Positions 44,419-53,563 of a DNA stretch of 64,000 nt are shown here, piece after piece. The notes beneath the pieces are model-generated. The model ran no database searches and was not told the DNA's origin. It saw only the letters and a list, made by a program, of their open reading frames with translations. This DNA comes from Mesoflavibacter sp. (GTDB lineage Bacteria; Pseudomonadota; Alphaproteobacteria; UBA8366; Aestuariispiraceae). The stretch's first letter is position 1. Each line of letters begins with the position of its first letter. The position numbers and the translations under genes are program-made. The stretch spans positions 62,001-126,000 of the forward strand of contig CP051228.1 in assembly GCA_017792345.1 (NCBI GenBank), read 5' to 3'.

Positions 44419-45243
44419 ATGATCCAGGACGGCGAGCGGGAGGCGTCTATCGACATCGATGGCACCCGCACATTCGGCGAGACGATCGATTTCGGGAGGA
44501 CCGCAAAGGAATACGGCCGCCACCGCGCCGGATTCCCGGATGCGTTCTTCGAGGAACTGAACCGCCTTGGCGTCCTGAACCCCGGTCTGGCGGCCCTGGA
44601 TATCGGGACAGGAACCGGCACGGTCGCCCGCGGGATGGCATTGGCCGGCGCCCAGGTCCGCGCATTGGACCCTGCCCCCCATCTGATCAAACAGGCCCGC
44701 GCGCTGGACGCGGAGGCAGGTGTCGCGGTGGAGTACACCGTCGGCGCGGCGGAGAAACTGGGCTTCGATGCGGCGGCGTTCGATCTGGTCACCGCCGGAC
44801 AATGCTGGCACTGGTTCGACCGCCCCAAGGCCGCCGCCGAATGCCACCGAGTGTTGAAACCGGGCGGCCATCTGGTCATCGCCCATTTCGATTGGATTCC
44901 GGTCGACGGCAATGTCGTCGCGGCGACCGAGGCCTTGATCCGACGCTACAACCCGGCCTGGACGATGCATGGTGGAACCGGCCTCTATCCCCGCTGGACG
45001 GTGGACATGACGCAGGCCGGATTCGACGGGTTGCGCAGCTTTTCCTTCGACCTGCCCGTCCGCTACAGCCACGAGGACTGGCGCGGGCGCATACAGGCCA
45101 GCGCCGGGGTGCGCGCCAGCCTGGACGAGGAGACTTGCCGCAAGTTCGACGTCGAACTGGCCGGTATTCTGGCCGAAGATTACCCGGAAGATCCGCTGGA
45201 CATCCCGCATCGCTGCTGGGCGCTGATCGGACGCAAGGTCTAA
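44419..45243 (+). CDS. Class I SAM-dependent methyltransferase
   Basis: This 274-residue enzyme has an S-adenosylmethionine fold with motif I LDIGTGTGTVARGM (about 54-67). The acidic motif II is RALDPAPH, and AFDLVTAGQCWHWFDRPKAAAECHRVLKPGGHLVIAHFDW covers motifs III and IV. The QCWHWFD block is shared with UbiE/COQ5-like and trans-aconitate-type methyltransferases. The substrate is unknown. It is probably co-transcribed with lysR and ends at a strong terminator. A link to the polyamine genes is possible but not shown. Confidence 0.88.
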   Translation: MIQDGEREASIDIDGTRTFGETIDFGRTAKEYGRHRAGFPDAFFEELNRLGVLNPGLAALDIGTGTGTVARGMALAGAQVRALDPAPHLIKQARALDAEAGVAVEYTVGAAEKLGFDAAAFDLVTAGQCWHWFDRPKAAAECHRVLKPGGHLVIAHFDWIPVDGNVVAATEALIRRYNPAWTMHGGTGLYPRWTVDMTQAGFDGLRSFSFDLPVRYSHEDWRGRIQASAGVRASLDEETCRKFDVELAGILAEDYPEDPLDIPHRCWALIGRKV

Positions 45244-45249
45244 AGAAAA

Positions 45250-45277
45250 CGGCCCCGGACCTTTCGGTGCGGGGCCG
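45250..45277. terminator. Intrinsic terminator between methyltransferase and Dpp operon
   Basis: CGGCCCCG (45250-45257) pairs with CGGGGCCG (45270-45277). The stem extends inward by ACC/GGT after one mismatch. It lies 7 bases after the plus-strand stop and 25 bases beyond the minus-strand Dpp stop, so it can serve both. AAAGAAAA flanks the left side, giving a T-rich tract in the minus-strand transcript. Confidence 0.75.
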
Positions 45278-45301
45278 CTCTCAACATGATTGCCGGACGG
45301 A

Positions 45302-46960
45302 TCAGGCGGAAGTGTCCGCCGCCTCGCCGATATTGTCGACGCCGCGTTCGTCCACGACCCGGCTCAGCCAATCCGGATCCATTTCCGGGACCGACGACAG
45401 CAGCAGATCGGTATAGGGGTGGTGCGGCGGGGTGAACATCTCGTCCTTCGGCCCCTGCTCCACCACCTGGCCCTGTTTCATCACGACGACCTCGTCGGCG
45501 ATGGAACGCACCGTCGCCAGATCGTGGGTGATGAACATATAGGCCAGGTTCAATTCCTTCTGCAGCCGGTCCAGCAGTTTCAGAATGCCCTCCGCCACCA
45601 ACTGGTCGAGGGCGCTCGTCACCTCATCGCAGATGATGAAGGTCGGGTTCGCCGCCAGCGCCCGGGCGATGCCGATACGCTGTTTCTGGCCGCCGGACAG
45701 TTCCGTCGGATACCGGTAATAGTATTTCGACGGTTCCAGCTCGATCATATCCAGCAACTCGTCGACGCGGCTCTTCAACTCGCCGCCCTTCAGACCGCTG
45801 TAGAACTGAGCCGGACGGCCGATGATGTCGCAGATCCGGACCTTCGGGTTCAACGCCGTGTCCGCCATCTGATAGATCATCTGGGCCTGACGCAGCTGTT
45901 CCTTGCTGCGGCTCTTGTAGCTCGCGGGCAATTCCTCGCCCTTGAACAGAACCTTGCCCTTGGTCGGCGGCAGCAGGCCGGTAATGCAGCGCGCCGTCGT
46001 CGACTTGCCCGACCCGGACTCGCCCACGACCGCGACCGTCATTCCCGCATGAATGTCGAAGGACACATTGTCCAGGACCTTCGTCTTGCCATAGGCGGCA
46101 TCGACATTCTGAACCGATACGACCGGCGCGACATCGCCGGTCGGGCGGGTCTTCTGATCCCGCTGGAAGCTGCGCACAGCCCAGAGGGATTTGGTGTAAT
46201 CCTCCCTGGGGTTGGCTAGCATCGAACGGGTGTCGGATTCCTCGACCTCATTGCCTTTCAGCAGCACCTTGATCGTATCCGCCATCTGCGCCACGACGGC
46301 GAGGTCGTGGGTGATGTAGATCGCCGCGGTGTTGAACTGTTCGACAATGTCGCGGATCGCCAGCAGCACCTCGATCTGGGTCGTCACGTCGAGCGCGGTC
46401 GTCGGCTCGTCGAAGATGATCAGATCGGGGCGGCAGGCCATGGCCATGGCGGTCATGGCACGCTGAAGCTGACCGCCCGACACCTGGTGCGGATAGCGGA
46501 AGCCGATTTCCTGCGGGTTCGGAAGCCGCAGCCGCTCATAGAGCTGCATCGCGTCTTCCTGGCTCTCCATCCGCTTCATGATGCGGTAATGGGTCGGCGT
46601 TTCGGTATGCTGGTCGATCAGCCGGTGCGCCGGGTTGAATGACGCCGCCGCCGACTGGGCGACATAGGCGATGCGCGATCCGCGCAGCGCCCGCCGGTCC
46701 CGTTCGGGAGTCGTCGTCAGTTCCATCCCGTCGAATTCGACCGATCCGCCGGAAATCCGGCAACCGTCCCGGGCGAAGCCCATCGCGGCCAATCCGATCG
46801 TGGACTTGCCCGCCCCGGATTCGCCGATCAGGCCCATGACCTCACCGCGATGCAGCGTCAGGTCGACGCCGTGCACGATTTCGGTCCATTTATCGTCCGA
46901 ATAACCTTCGATGCGCAGACCCTTGATCTGAAGCAGCACCTCTTTCTTCTTCTCAGTCAT
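45302..46960 (-). CDS. Fused double ATPase of a peptide-type ABC transporter (DppD-DppF-like)
   Basis: This 552-residue protein contains two complete ATPase modules of the Opp/Dpp type. Module 1 has GESGAGKST near 50, signature VSGGQLQRAMTAMAM and DEPTTALDVT. Module 2 has GESGSGKSTT near 312, signature LSGGQKQRIGIARAL and DEVTSALDQL. Each ends in the peptide-transporter C-terminal extension, module 2 with EMFTPPHHPYTDLLLSSVPEMDPDW. The fusion replaces separate DppD and DppF subunits. In module 2 the Walker B reads DEVTSALD. It is the last gene of a four-gene operon and lies 4 bases after the permease gene. Confidence 0.93.
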   Translation of the reverse strand: MTEKKKEVLLQIKGLRIEGYSDDKWTEIVHGVDLTLHRGEVMGLIGESGAGKSTIGLAAMGFARDGCRISGGSVEFDGMELTTTPERDRRALRGSRIAYVAQSAAASFNPAHRLIDQHTETPTHYRIMKRMESQEDAMQLYERLRLPNPQEIGFRYPHQVSGGQLQRAMTAMAMACRPDLIIFDEPTTALDVTTQIEVLLAIRDIVEQFNTAAIYITHDLAVVAQMADTIKVLLKGNEVEESDTRSMLANPREDYTKSLWAVRSFQRDQKTRPTGDVAPVVSVQNVDAAYGKTKVLDNVSFDIHAGMTVAVVGESGSGKSTTARCITGLLPPTKGKVLFKGEELPASYKSRSKEQLRQAQMIYQMADTALNPKVRICDIIGRPAQFYSGLKGGELKSRVDELLDMIELEPSKYYYRYPTELSGGQKQRIGIARALAANPTFIICDEVTSALDQLVAEGILKLLDRLQKELNLAYMFITHDLATVRSIADEVVVMKQGQVVEQGPKDEMFTPPHHPYTDLLLSSVPEMDPDWLSRVVDERGVDNIGEAADTSA

Positions 46961-46964
46961 GTCA

Positions 46965-48026
46965 TTACTCCTTCAGGCCGGACGACCGGTACAGCATCCA
47001 GTCGACGACGAAGTTCACGGCGACGGTCAACAGCGCGATCGCGGCCGCCGGAATCAGCGGAGTGATCTCACCGAACGAGATCAGGGTGGCGTTGTCGCGC
47101 ACCATCGATCCCCAATCCGCCGTGGGAGGTTGAATGCCGAGACCCAGGAAGGACAGGCCGGCGATCAGCAGGAAGACGAAGCAAAATTCCAGGCCGAATT
47201 CCGCAATCAGCGGGGCCGTGGAGTTCGGCAGGATCTCCTTGCGGACCAGATACCACATGCCTTCGCCGCGCAGCCGCGCAGCCTCGATGTAATCCATCAC
47301 CACGATATTCCCCGCGACCGCCCTCGTAAGGCGGAAGACACGCGGCGAATAGATGATGGCGACGATGATGACCAGGACCGACAGGTTCGTGCCGAAGATG
47401 CTGAGCATCAGCAGCGCGAAGATCAGCGACGGGATCGACATGATCACATCCGCCAAACGACCCATGGCCTGATCGAACCAACCGCCCCGCGTCGCCGCCA
47501 GCAGTCCGGCAATGGTACCGGCCAGGAAGGCAAGCGTGGTGGCGATGAAGGCCAGACCGACCGTGTTCCGCGCACCATAGACAAGGCGGCTGAACAGGTC
47601 GCGGCCCAGCTGGTCCGCCCCCATCAGCATGTTCTCGTCCGCCGGGGCATAGGATTGCGAAATGACTTCCGCTTCGCCGAAGGGCGCGATCACGGGCGCG
47701 AAGACGCCGGCGATCAGATAAGTCATGATCACGAACAGCCCGAAAGACGCCGTCAACGGCGCCTTCGCCAGGGCCTTCGACGTTTCATAGGGCGTGACGA
47801 TCACCAGGAATTCGCGGAAGGCATAGGCCGTGCCGGCGCACAGTGCGATGACGCCCGCCGCGATCGTGATGTTCCACAGCCAGGTCTCGCCGCCGATGAT
47901 GCCGACGATGAAGGACACCAGGGTCAGTGAGAACAGCAGCAGGAACGCGCTCTTTTTTCCGTAGAACGCTGCGAGGCAGGATGCGCCGATCAACAGCGCA
48001 TAATAGCCGATTACGAAATAGTTCAT
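46965..48026 (-). CDS. Peptide-type ABC permease (DppC-like) with extra N-terminal membrane region
   Basis: This 353-residue permease is longer than usual (about 280-300). Residues from about 88 on are a normal DppC: membrane anchor ASFGLFVIMTYLIAGVFAPVIAPF, MGADQLGRDLFSRLVYGARNTVG, and the docking loop YIEAARLRGEGMWYLVRKEILPNSTAPLIAE. The first 85 residues add about three membrane segments (YALLIGASCLAAFYG, FLLLFSLTLVSFIVGIIGG, ITIAAGVIALCAGTAY) that I do not recognise from the family. They may be a fused small membrane protein. The solute is likely a peptide or related compound, but it is unproven. Confidence 0.88.
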   Translation of the reverse strand: MNYFVIGYYALLIGASCLAAFYGKKSAFLLLFSLTLVSFIVGIIGGETWLWNITIAAGVIALCAGTAYAFREFLVIVTPYETSKALAKAPLTASFGLFVIMTYLIAGVFAPVIAPFGEAEVISQSYAPADENMLMGADQLGRDLFSRLVYGARNTVGLAFIATTLAFLAGTIAGLLAATRGGWFDQAMGRLADVIMSIPSLIFALLMLSIFGTNLSVLVIIVAIIYSPRVFRLTRAVAGNIVVMDYIEAARLRGEGMWYLVRKEILPNSTAPLIAEFGLEFCFVFLLIAGLSFLGLGIQPPTADWGSMVRDNATLISFGEITPLIPAAAIALLTVAVNFVVDWMLYRSSGLKE

Positions 48027-48036
48027 CCTTCCCCCC

Positions 48037-48993
48037 TCACTTCTTATGACGCAGACGCGGATTCGTCAGAATCGAAAGCACGTCGGCCGCCAGGTTCAAC
48101 AGGATGAACGTTGCGGCGAATATCAGACAGCACGCCTGGACAATCGGGAAATCGCGCTTGGTGACACTGTCGACCAGCAGCTGCCCGATGCCCGGATAGA
48201 CGAACACGAATTCGACCAGCACCACCCCGGTGATCAGGTAGGCGAGGTTCAGCGCGATCACGTTGATGATCGGCGCCCAGGCGTTCGGCAGGGCGTGTTT
48301 CACGATGACTTTCCAGGCGGGCATCCCCTTGACCCGGGCCATCTCGATATACGGGCTGGCCAGCAGGTTGATGATCGCCGCCCGGGTCATCCGCATCATA
48401 TGCGCGACCACGACCAGAACCATGGTCAGCGCCGGCAGGAAGGTTCGATGCAACAGATCCAGGAAGGTCATGTCGGAGCTGAGCTTCGCGATCGCGGGAA
48501 AGTAGCCCGTCTTCACGGACAGATACAGGATCAGGATGTAGCCCAGGAAGAATTCCGGCGACGAGATCGCGGTCAGCGTGGCGACGTTGGCGACACGGTC
48601 GAAGATCGTGTTGCGCAGCAGCGCGACAATGACCCCCAGCGTGATTGCCAGCGGCACGGCGATGACCGCCGCGTAGCAGGCCAGGAAAAGCGTGTTGGCG
48701 AAACGCGGTCCGATCAAATCCCCGACCGGCGTATCGGTCACCGCCGAGCGTCCGAAATCGCCCAGTACGGCCCCCCCGAGCCAATCGAAATATCGAACGA
48801 TCGCGGGATCGCCCAATCCAAGCCGCGCCCGAAGCGCCGCCAGGTTTTCCGCCGTCGCACCCTGCCCCAGAATGGCTTGCGCCACATCCCCCGGCAGCAG
48901 TTCCACCATCCCGAAAATGATGATGGAAATCACCAGAAGCGTTACCGCCCCCAGTGCTAGGCGCTTGACGATGATGTCAAGTACGTCCCCCAT
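48037..48993 (-). CDS. Peptide-type ABC permease (DppB-like)
   Basis: This 318-residue inner-membrane permease opens with the long first helix LALGAVTLLVISIIIFGMVELLPGDVA. A periplasmic segment typical of DppB follows (LGLGDPAIVRYFDWLGGAVLGDFGRS). The ATPase-docking loop is SPYIEMARVKGMPAWKVIVKHALPNAWAPIINV. It pairs with the DppC-like protein encoded 10 bases downstream. A 207-base spacer with a large palindrome separates it from the binding-protein gene. Confidence 0.92.
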   Translation of the reverse strand: MGDVLDIIVKRLALGAVTLLVISIIIFGMVELLPGDVAQAILGQGATAENLAALRARLGLGDPAIVRYFDWLGGAVLGDFGRSAVTDTPVGDLIGPRFANTLFLACYAAVIAVPLAITLGVIVALLRNTIFDRVANVATLTAISSPEFFLGYILILYLSVKTGYFPAIAKLSSDMTFLDLLHRTFLPALTMVLVVVAHMMRMTRAAIINLLASPYIEMARVKGMPAWKVIVKHALPNAWAPIINVIALNLAYLITGVVLVEFVFVYPGIGQLLVDSVTKRDFPIVQACCLIFAATFILLNLAADVLSILTNPRLRHKK

Positions 48994-49120
48994 GACTAAC
49001 CCCCTTTATGAATGCCTGTTTCAGGCATGGACCGGTCGGGCTCAAACGCGCCCGTGCCCGGATTCGACCAACGCTTCGCAGGGCATTCGCGTTTAAAAGC
49101 ACGCCGGTTGCGGACACAAC

Positions 49121-49150
49121 GACCCCGCCGGGCATATGCCCGGCAGGGTC
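49121..49150 (-). other. Large palindrome between Dpp binding-protein and permease genes
   Basis: The core GCCGGGCATATGCCCGGC is a perfect palindrome, and GACCC/GGGTC extend it after one mismatch, giving a 30-base structure. It lies 50 bases after the binding-protein stop. With no T-run it probably stabilises or partly terminates the message, so that the binding protein exceeds the permeases. Confidence 0.6.
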
Positions 49151-49200
49151 GCCGATTGTCCGGTTCCGGCGAGAGCGTATCTGCCGATACGGCAGACCAC

Positions 49201-50811
49201 TTAACTGGCGAACCACCAGCGATGGTAACCGCGGCCGCCGTCCAGTTCCCAGCTCGACGCCAGGTTTCCACTGTGCTGCACCGACTTGTCGCGGGCATAG
49301 ACGAAGTTGGTGAACATCGGCAGCACCGTGCCGCCGTCGTCCTTCGCCAGCTCGCACATTTCGCGGTACATCGCCGAACGGCGTTCCTGATCCAGTTCCT
49401 TCTTGGCCAGCAGCAGCAATTCGTTGAACCGCTCGTTCTGCCAATGCGACTCGTTCCAGGCCGCGTCGTCCTTGTAGGCCAGCGTGAACATGTTGTCCGG
49501 CGTCGGGCGCGCGCCCCACTTCACGAAGCAGAACGGCTTCTTCAGCCAGACATCCGACCAATACCCGTCATTCGGCTCGCGCACGGCCTTGATATTGATG
49601 CCGGCCGGCTTGGCGTGTTCGGAATACAGCACGCACATGTCCACGGCACCCGGCAGCACGCTGTCGGCGGCGGACAGTTCGACATTCAGTTCGGTCAAAC
49701 CGGCCTGTTTCAGGTGATACTTCGCCTTGTCCAGGTCGTATTCCCGCTGCGGCAGGTCCGGGTAGTAGGGCATGCCGGGCGAGACATGATAGTCGTTCCC
49801 GACCGTCCCCGTGCCGAACAGGATCTTGTCGACCAGTTCCTGACGGTTACAGGCATATTTCAGCGCCTGGCGGACATTGACGTCGTTGAACGGCGCGACG
49901 TCGCAATGCATCGGCAGGGTGATGGCCGAGCCGCTGGGCACGTTGTCGACTTCGATGTTCGGGCTGCGCGCCAGCAGGGCCAACGTCTTCAGATCGACCG
50001 AGGTGACGGCGTGAACGTCGCCGGTGACCAGCGCGGTCTGGCGGGCGTTCGGGTCGTTGAGGACGATGATTTCGATCTTGTCGAAATACGCGCCTTCCCG
50101 GTGCCAGCCTTCATGGCGGACCAGTTCGGACACCACGCCCGGCTCGTGCTTTTCGATCTTGTAGGGACCGGCGCCAATGCCGCTTTCCCATTCGACCGAC
50201 CCGTCATCCTTCGCCGGCAGCATGACCAGGTGGTAGTCGGTCATGATCCACGGCAGGTCGGCGGAACCCTGACCCAATTCGATATGGATCGTGTGATCGC
50301 CGTCGATCTTGATGTCGGTCACGTCGGCCAGCAGCGACTTTGCCGCCGAGGTCGAGCTTTCGCCGCGATGGAAGTTCAGCGACGCGGCTGCGTCCTTCGC
50401 GGTGAATTTGCGGCCGTCGTGGAAGGTCGCGTTCTTGTTCAGCTCGAACGTCCAGACGCGGGCATCCGGCGTCGCGCTCCAGGCTTCCGCCATGTCCGGG
50501 CCAAGACCGTTTTCCGGCGTGATTTCGGTCAGATAGCTGCGGGTCGCATGCGCGATCTGGATCTGACCGACGGATTGATAGGTGCCCGGATCGTGCGAGT
50601 CGCTGGTGTTGCCGTCGTGCAGACCGACCTTGAACGTCCCGCCCTTCTGCGGCGCCGCCTTGGCGATCTTCGACGTCCAGAGCCCCGACGCGGCGGAAGC
50701 GGTCAGACCCGCCGCCACCGAATAGGCCATGAACTCACGGCGCGACAGCCGGCCGCGCCGAGCCTCCTGCGCCATCCGATTCAGCATTTCGTCCCTGTAG
50801 CTACCAGACAT
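49201..50811 (-). CDS. Peptide-type ABC transporter periplasmic binding protein (DppA/OppA-like), Tat signal
   Basis: This 536-residue cluster C binding protein has a twin-arginine signal (LSRREFMAYSVAAGLTASAASG, about 22-43). The family opening FKVGLHDGNTSDSHDPGTYQS is followed by LTEITPENGLGPDMAEAWSATPDARVWTFELNKNATFHDGRKFTAKDAAASLNF, characteristic of SBP_bac_5 proteins. It should deliver peptides or another organic solute to DppBC. It is the first gene of the operon. An upstream 480-base region without a gene must contain its promoter. Confidence 0.93.
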   Translation of the reverse strand: MSGSYRDEMLNRMAQEARRGRLSRREFMAYSVAAGLTASAASGLWTSKIAKAAPQKGGTFKVGLHDGNTSDSHDPGTYQSVGQIQIAHATRSYLTEITPENGLGPDMAEAWSATPDARVWTFELNKNATFHDGRKFTAKDAAASLNFHRGESSTSAAKSLLADVTDIKIDGDHTIHIELGQGSADLPWIMTDYHLVMLPAKDDGSVEWESGIGAGPYKIEKHEPGVVSELVRHEGWHREGAYFDKIEIIVLNDPNARQTALVTGDVHAVTSVDLKTLALLARSPNIEVDNVPSGSAITLPMHCDVAPFNDVNVRQALKYACNRQELVDKILFGTGTVGNDYHVSPGMPYYPDLPQREYDLDKAKYHLKQAGLTELNVELSAADSVLPGAVDMCVLYSEHAKPAGINIKAVREPNDGYWSDVWLKKPFCFVKWGARPTPDNMFTLAYKDDAAWNESHWQNERFNELLLLAKKELDQERRSAMYREMCELAKDDGGTVLPMFTNFVYARDKSVQHSGNLASSWELDGGRGYHRWWFAS

Positions 50812-51292
50812 GATACCCCCTTGGTTTTTGAACGTTGCGTAGCGACTGTTTCATATTTCCGGCGACGGAAGGCCGGGCCGAAAAGCGACCGATTATCGAC
50901 TTTGCGACCATGTAGTTCCGTCACGCTCCCATTCGGCATTGCGATGGTTACACCACCCGCCTTCTATATATGCGGGTCGAATGGCATGTCGCCGCTATCT
51001 CGTTAGGCCACGAATTCTTTCTATACGCGACGCAATGCGGCCAATAGCTGGCCGTAATATCCAACGAGATCGGGGCAACTGTATTCAGTTTAGAACAGCA
51101 TTGCTGACCTATTCGTCACCCCGGACGGCATTCTCCGACACCGTGCTCATGGATGAAATTATACAAGTCGGGGTGGATGGCCAATGGGGTCACGGAAGTT
51201 TTATTATCGAAGCCGGGTTCGATTATTATCGTAACCTTGAAATACTCAGGTAAATCCGACCTGAAAATCGGCGCTGGGCCTCGCGGAAATCC
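50812..51292. other. 480-base low-GC intergenic region without a supported gene
   Basis: Between the Dpp binding-protein start and the vWA gene stop, base composition falls clearly from about 50950 to 51290, with runs such as CTATATAT and ATTATTATCG. A 104-codon plus frame (50939-51253), or its last 34 codons from ATG 51149, is open, but it has no ribosome site and no recognised family. The minus-strand dpp promoter must lie here. The composition may mark old transferred DNA. Confidence 0.45.
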
Positions 51293-53557
51293 CTAGGTCG
51301 TCAGCCGGAAATACAGCTTTGGCAGCACATCCGGCAAGGCGGCGACGCGGTCGATATGCAGAATATTGCGACGTCCGAAGATTCGGTTCAGCTGGCTCTC
51401 CCCTGCCCCAGTCAGGCCGACACAGAACACGTCCACCCCCAACCGCGCGATCTCCTGAACCGCTTTCCGGGCGTCTTCGACAAGGTAATGCGGGTCCGGC
51501 GCGTCGACATCCGACGGCTCGCCATCCGTCACCAGCAGGATCAACCGGCGATGGGTTGGGCGCGCCGCGATTTCCGCCCCCGCATACCGCAACGCGGCAC
51601 CGAGGCGGGTCGACAGGCCGGGTTTCAATGCCGCCAGGCGCGCGCGGCTCACCGCGGCGAAAGGCATGTCGAAATCCTTCACACGATAGATCCGCACATC
51701 CTCCCGTCCGTCAGAGCAGAAGGCCCGAAGCGCGAAGGGATCGCCGATCGCCGACATCGCGTCCGCCAGCAGGGCCGCTGCGGCGCGTTCGATCGAAAAG
51801 ACGGATTCCATTGTCCCCGCGATTGTGTCCTTGGTCGATTCCGAGATGTCGAGCAGCAGCAGCACCGAAAGATCGCGATGCAGGCGGGCGGTCACTTCAT
51901 AGACTCGCCGATCCGGCTCCGCCCCGGCGCGCCGGTCGATCACGGCCCGAATGCAGGCGTCGATGTCCAACCTGTCCCCCTCCGGCTGCCGGCGTTGCCG
52001 GACCGGACGACTGACCCGCGCCCGATCGACCAGCGCGGCGACGCGGGCGCGGGTATCGCGATAACGCGCCAGGATCGCATCGATCACCCCGGCAGAGGCC
52101 GGCCTGAAGCCGTATTCCAGAACGGTCGTCCAATCCGGGCGCAGCCGCTCCGCCCGCCGGTCCCATTCGGGATAGCGCGCCACCGGAATGCCGGTATCGG
52201 GATCCGGTTCCACCGGCCGCACCGGCGCCGTCTCTTCGCCTTCTTCCGGCGCGGTATCGTTGCGATCCTTACCGCCGGTTTCCTCCTTTTGCGTCAAACG
52301 CACGGAAAGCAGAATTTCCTCCTGCGGCGCGGCGGCATCCGTCGGCGGGTCGCCGAAATCCCATAAGCCGTTCCCGTCATCACGATAGGGCGGTTGAACG
52401 ACATAGGTCTTGGGATTGAACTGGACGCGCATCTGGCCGAGATCGTTCCCCAGCATGCCGCCGATCTCGCGCGACAGGGACGGGTCTTCCAGATTTCCTT
52501 GCCGTTCCTGGAACAGGTCGACGCCCTTCTGTACCCAGGGGCTGGGATCGTCGAAATCCGGATCGATCAGGGCGCGGGCCAATCTGGCCATCAACCCGTC
52601 GGCAATGTTCGGGCCTTCCGGCCGGGCGTCATGAAACCGCCGCCACAAACGGGCAAGACCCGGATAGCGGCGGGCGGCCAAGGTTTCAACCCGCGCATCC
52701 TCGATCAACGAGACCAATGCGACCTGCAGCGGACGAAGGGAGCCGACGGCGAACCGCGTCCCGGAAAAGGTCAGATGCGCGCCCATATGAGCGACGGCGG
52801 CAAAATAAAGTAGCCGCTCCTCATCCGCGCTGAACCCGCCGAAGGAATCCGGCAGCCAGAACACCGCGCCGTCGAAGGCGGGCCGGCGCGGCGTGTGCAG
52901 ATCCGCGGGGGCGGCCACGGGACGCAAGGCGGGTTCGACACGCCAGAGCGCGGTCGCGAAGGCCTTGATCGCGCCGGACGCCGCATCCAACCCACCTTGC
53001 CCGGCTTCTTGATCCAGAACCCGGCGCGCATGAGGGATGGAAAGCTGGAAATAAGCCGTGCGCCCTCGCGTCGAGACCAGCCCCGCCGACACCCAAGCCG
53101 CGAACCCTTTGGCATCGACCGTCGACAGCAAGCCTTCCATTCGGTCGAGCACCGGGCGCAACAGCGAGGCGTCCGCCGACACGAGCGCATCGACCGCGCC
53201 CAACCACTCGGTGAAGTCCCCCGGCATCTCAAGCTTCGGGACGGCCTTCGTAGACTGGACCAAAAGCAGCCGCGCCAAATCGGAACTGTCGGGCTGGCAG
53301 AGGAACAGCGCGCGCGTACCCAACATCAGCGCGGCGGCAGGCGACACATGGCGGGCGCAGGTCAAGGACGCGTGGACATAGGCTGTCGCCATCGTCGGCC
53401 CCGACGTCGCGCAGAGCCGGTCGAACTGGTCGGTCCAGCTTTCCAGGTCGGGACCGGAGAATTGCCGGTAAACGGCGGTCCATGTCGGACCGCTGATCCT
53501 GTCGAACGCGGCCAACCGGCGGTCACGCCGGCCCGCGCGATCCCCGATCGGATCCAT
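51293..53557 (-). CDS. Large von Willebrand A domain protein (NorD/CbbO-like)
   Basis: This 754-residue cytoplasmic protein is partner of the MoxR ATPase encoded just upstream. The C-terminal vWA domain (about 555-750) has the metal-binding MIDAS motif DISES (about 568), the conserved threonine in GLSTRLGAALRYAG, and LVTDGEPSDVD. The long N-terminal helical region is typical of NorD/CbbO proteins, which work with CbbQ/NorQ ATPases to remodel or insert metal into a client enzyme. The middle (about 415-450) is acidic and disordered. Only 6 bases separate the two genes. Here the client would be encoded nearby, with the amidase or the amide transporter the candidates. Confidence 0.88.
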   Translation of the reverse strand: MDPIGDRAGRRDRRLAAFDRISGPTWTAVYRQFSGPDLESWTDQFDRLCATSGPTMATAYVHASLTCARHVSPAAALMLGTRALFLCQPDSSDLARLLLVQSTKAVPKLEMPGDFTEWLGAVDALVSADASLLRPVLDRMEGLLSTVDAKGFAAWVSAGLVSTRGRTAYFQLSIPHARRVLDQEAGQGGLDAASGAIKAFATALWRVEPALRPVAAPADLHTPRRPAFDGAVFWLPDSFGGFSADEERLLYFAAVAHMGAHLTFSGTRFAVGSLRPLQVALVSLIEDARVETLAARRYPGLARLWRRFHDARPEGPNIADGLMARLARALIDPDFDDPSPWVQKGVDLFQERQGNLEDPSLSREIGGMLGNDLGQMRVQFNPKTYVVQPPYRDDGNGLWDFGDPPTDAAAPQEEILLSVRLTQKEETGGKDRNDTAPEEGEETAPVRPVEPDPDTGIPVARYPEWDRRAERLRPDWTTVLEYGFRPASAGVIDAILARYRDTRARVAALVDRARVSRPVRQRRQPEGDRLDIDACIRAVIDRRAGAEPDRRVYEVTARLHRDLSVLLLLDISESTKDTIAGTMESVFSIERAAAALLADAMSAIGDPFALRAFCSDGREDVRIYRVKDFDMPFAAVSRARLAALKPGLSTRLGAALRYAGAEIAARPTHRRLILLVTDGEPSDVDAPDPHYLVEDARKAVQEIARLGVDVFCVGLTGAGESQLNRIFGRRNILHIDRVAALPDVLPKLYFRLTT

Positions 53558-53563
53558 CGCCGT

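Noticed and set aside
43122-44912. Minus-strand frame of 596 codons across the LysR and methyltransferase genes
   Set aside because: Antisense to two well-supported genes and without recognisable motifs.
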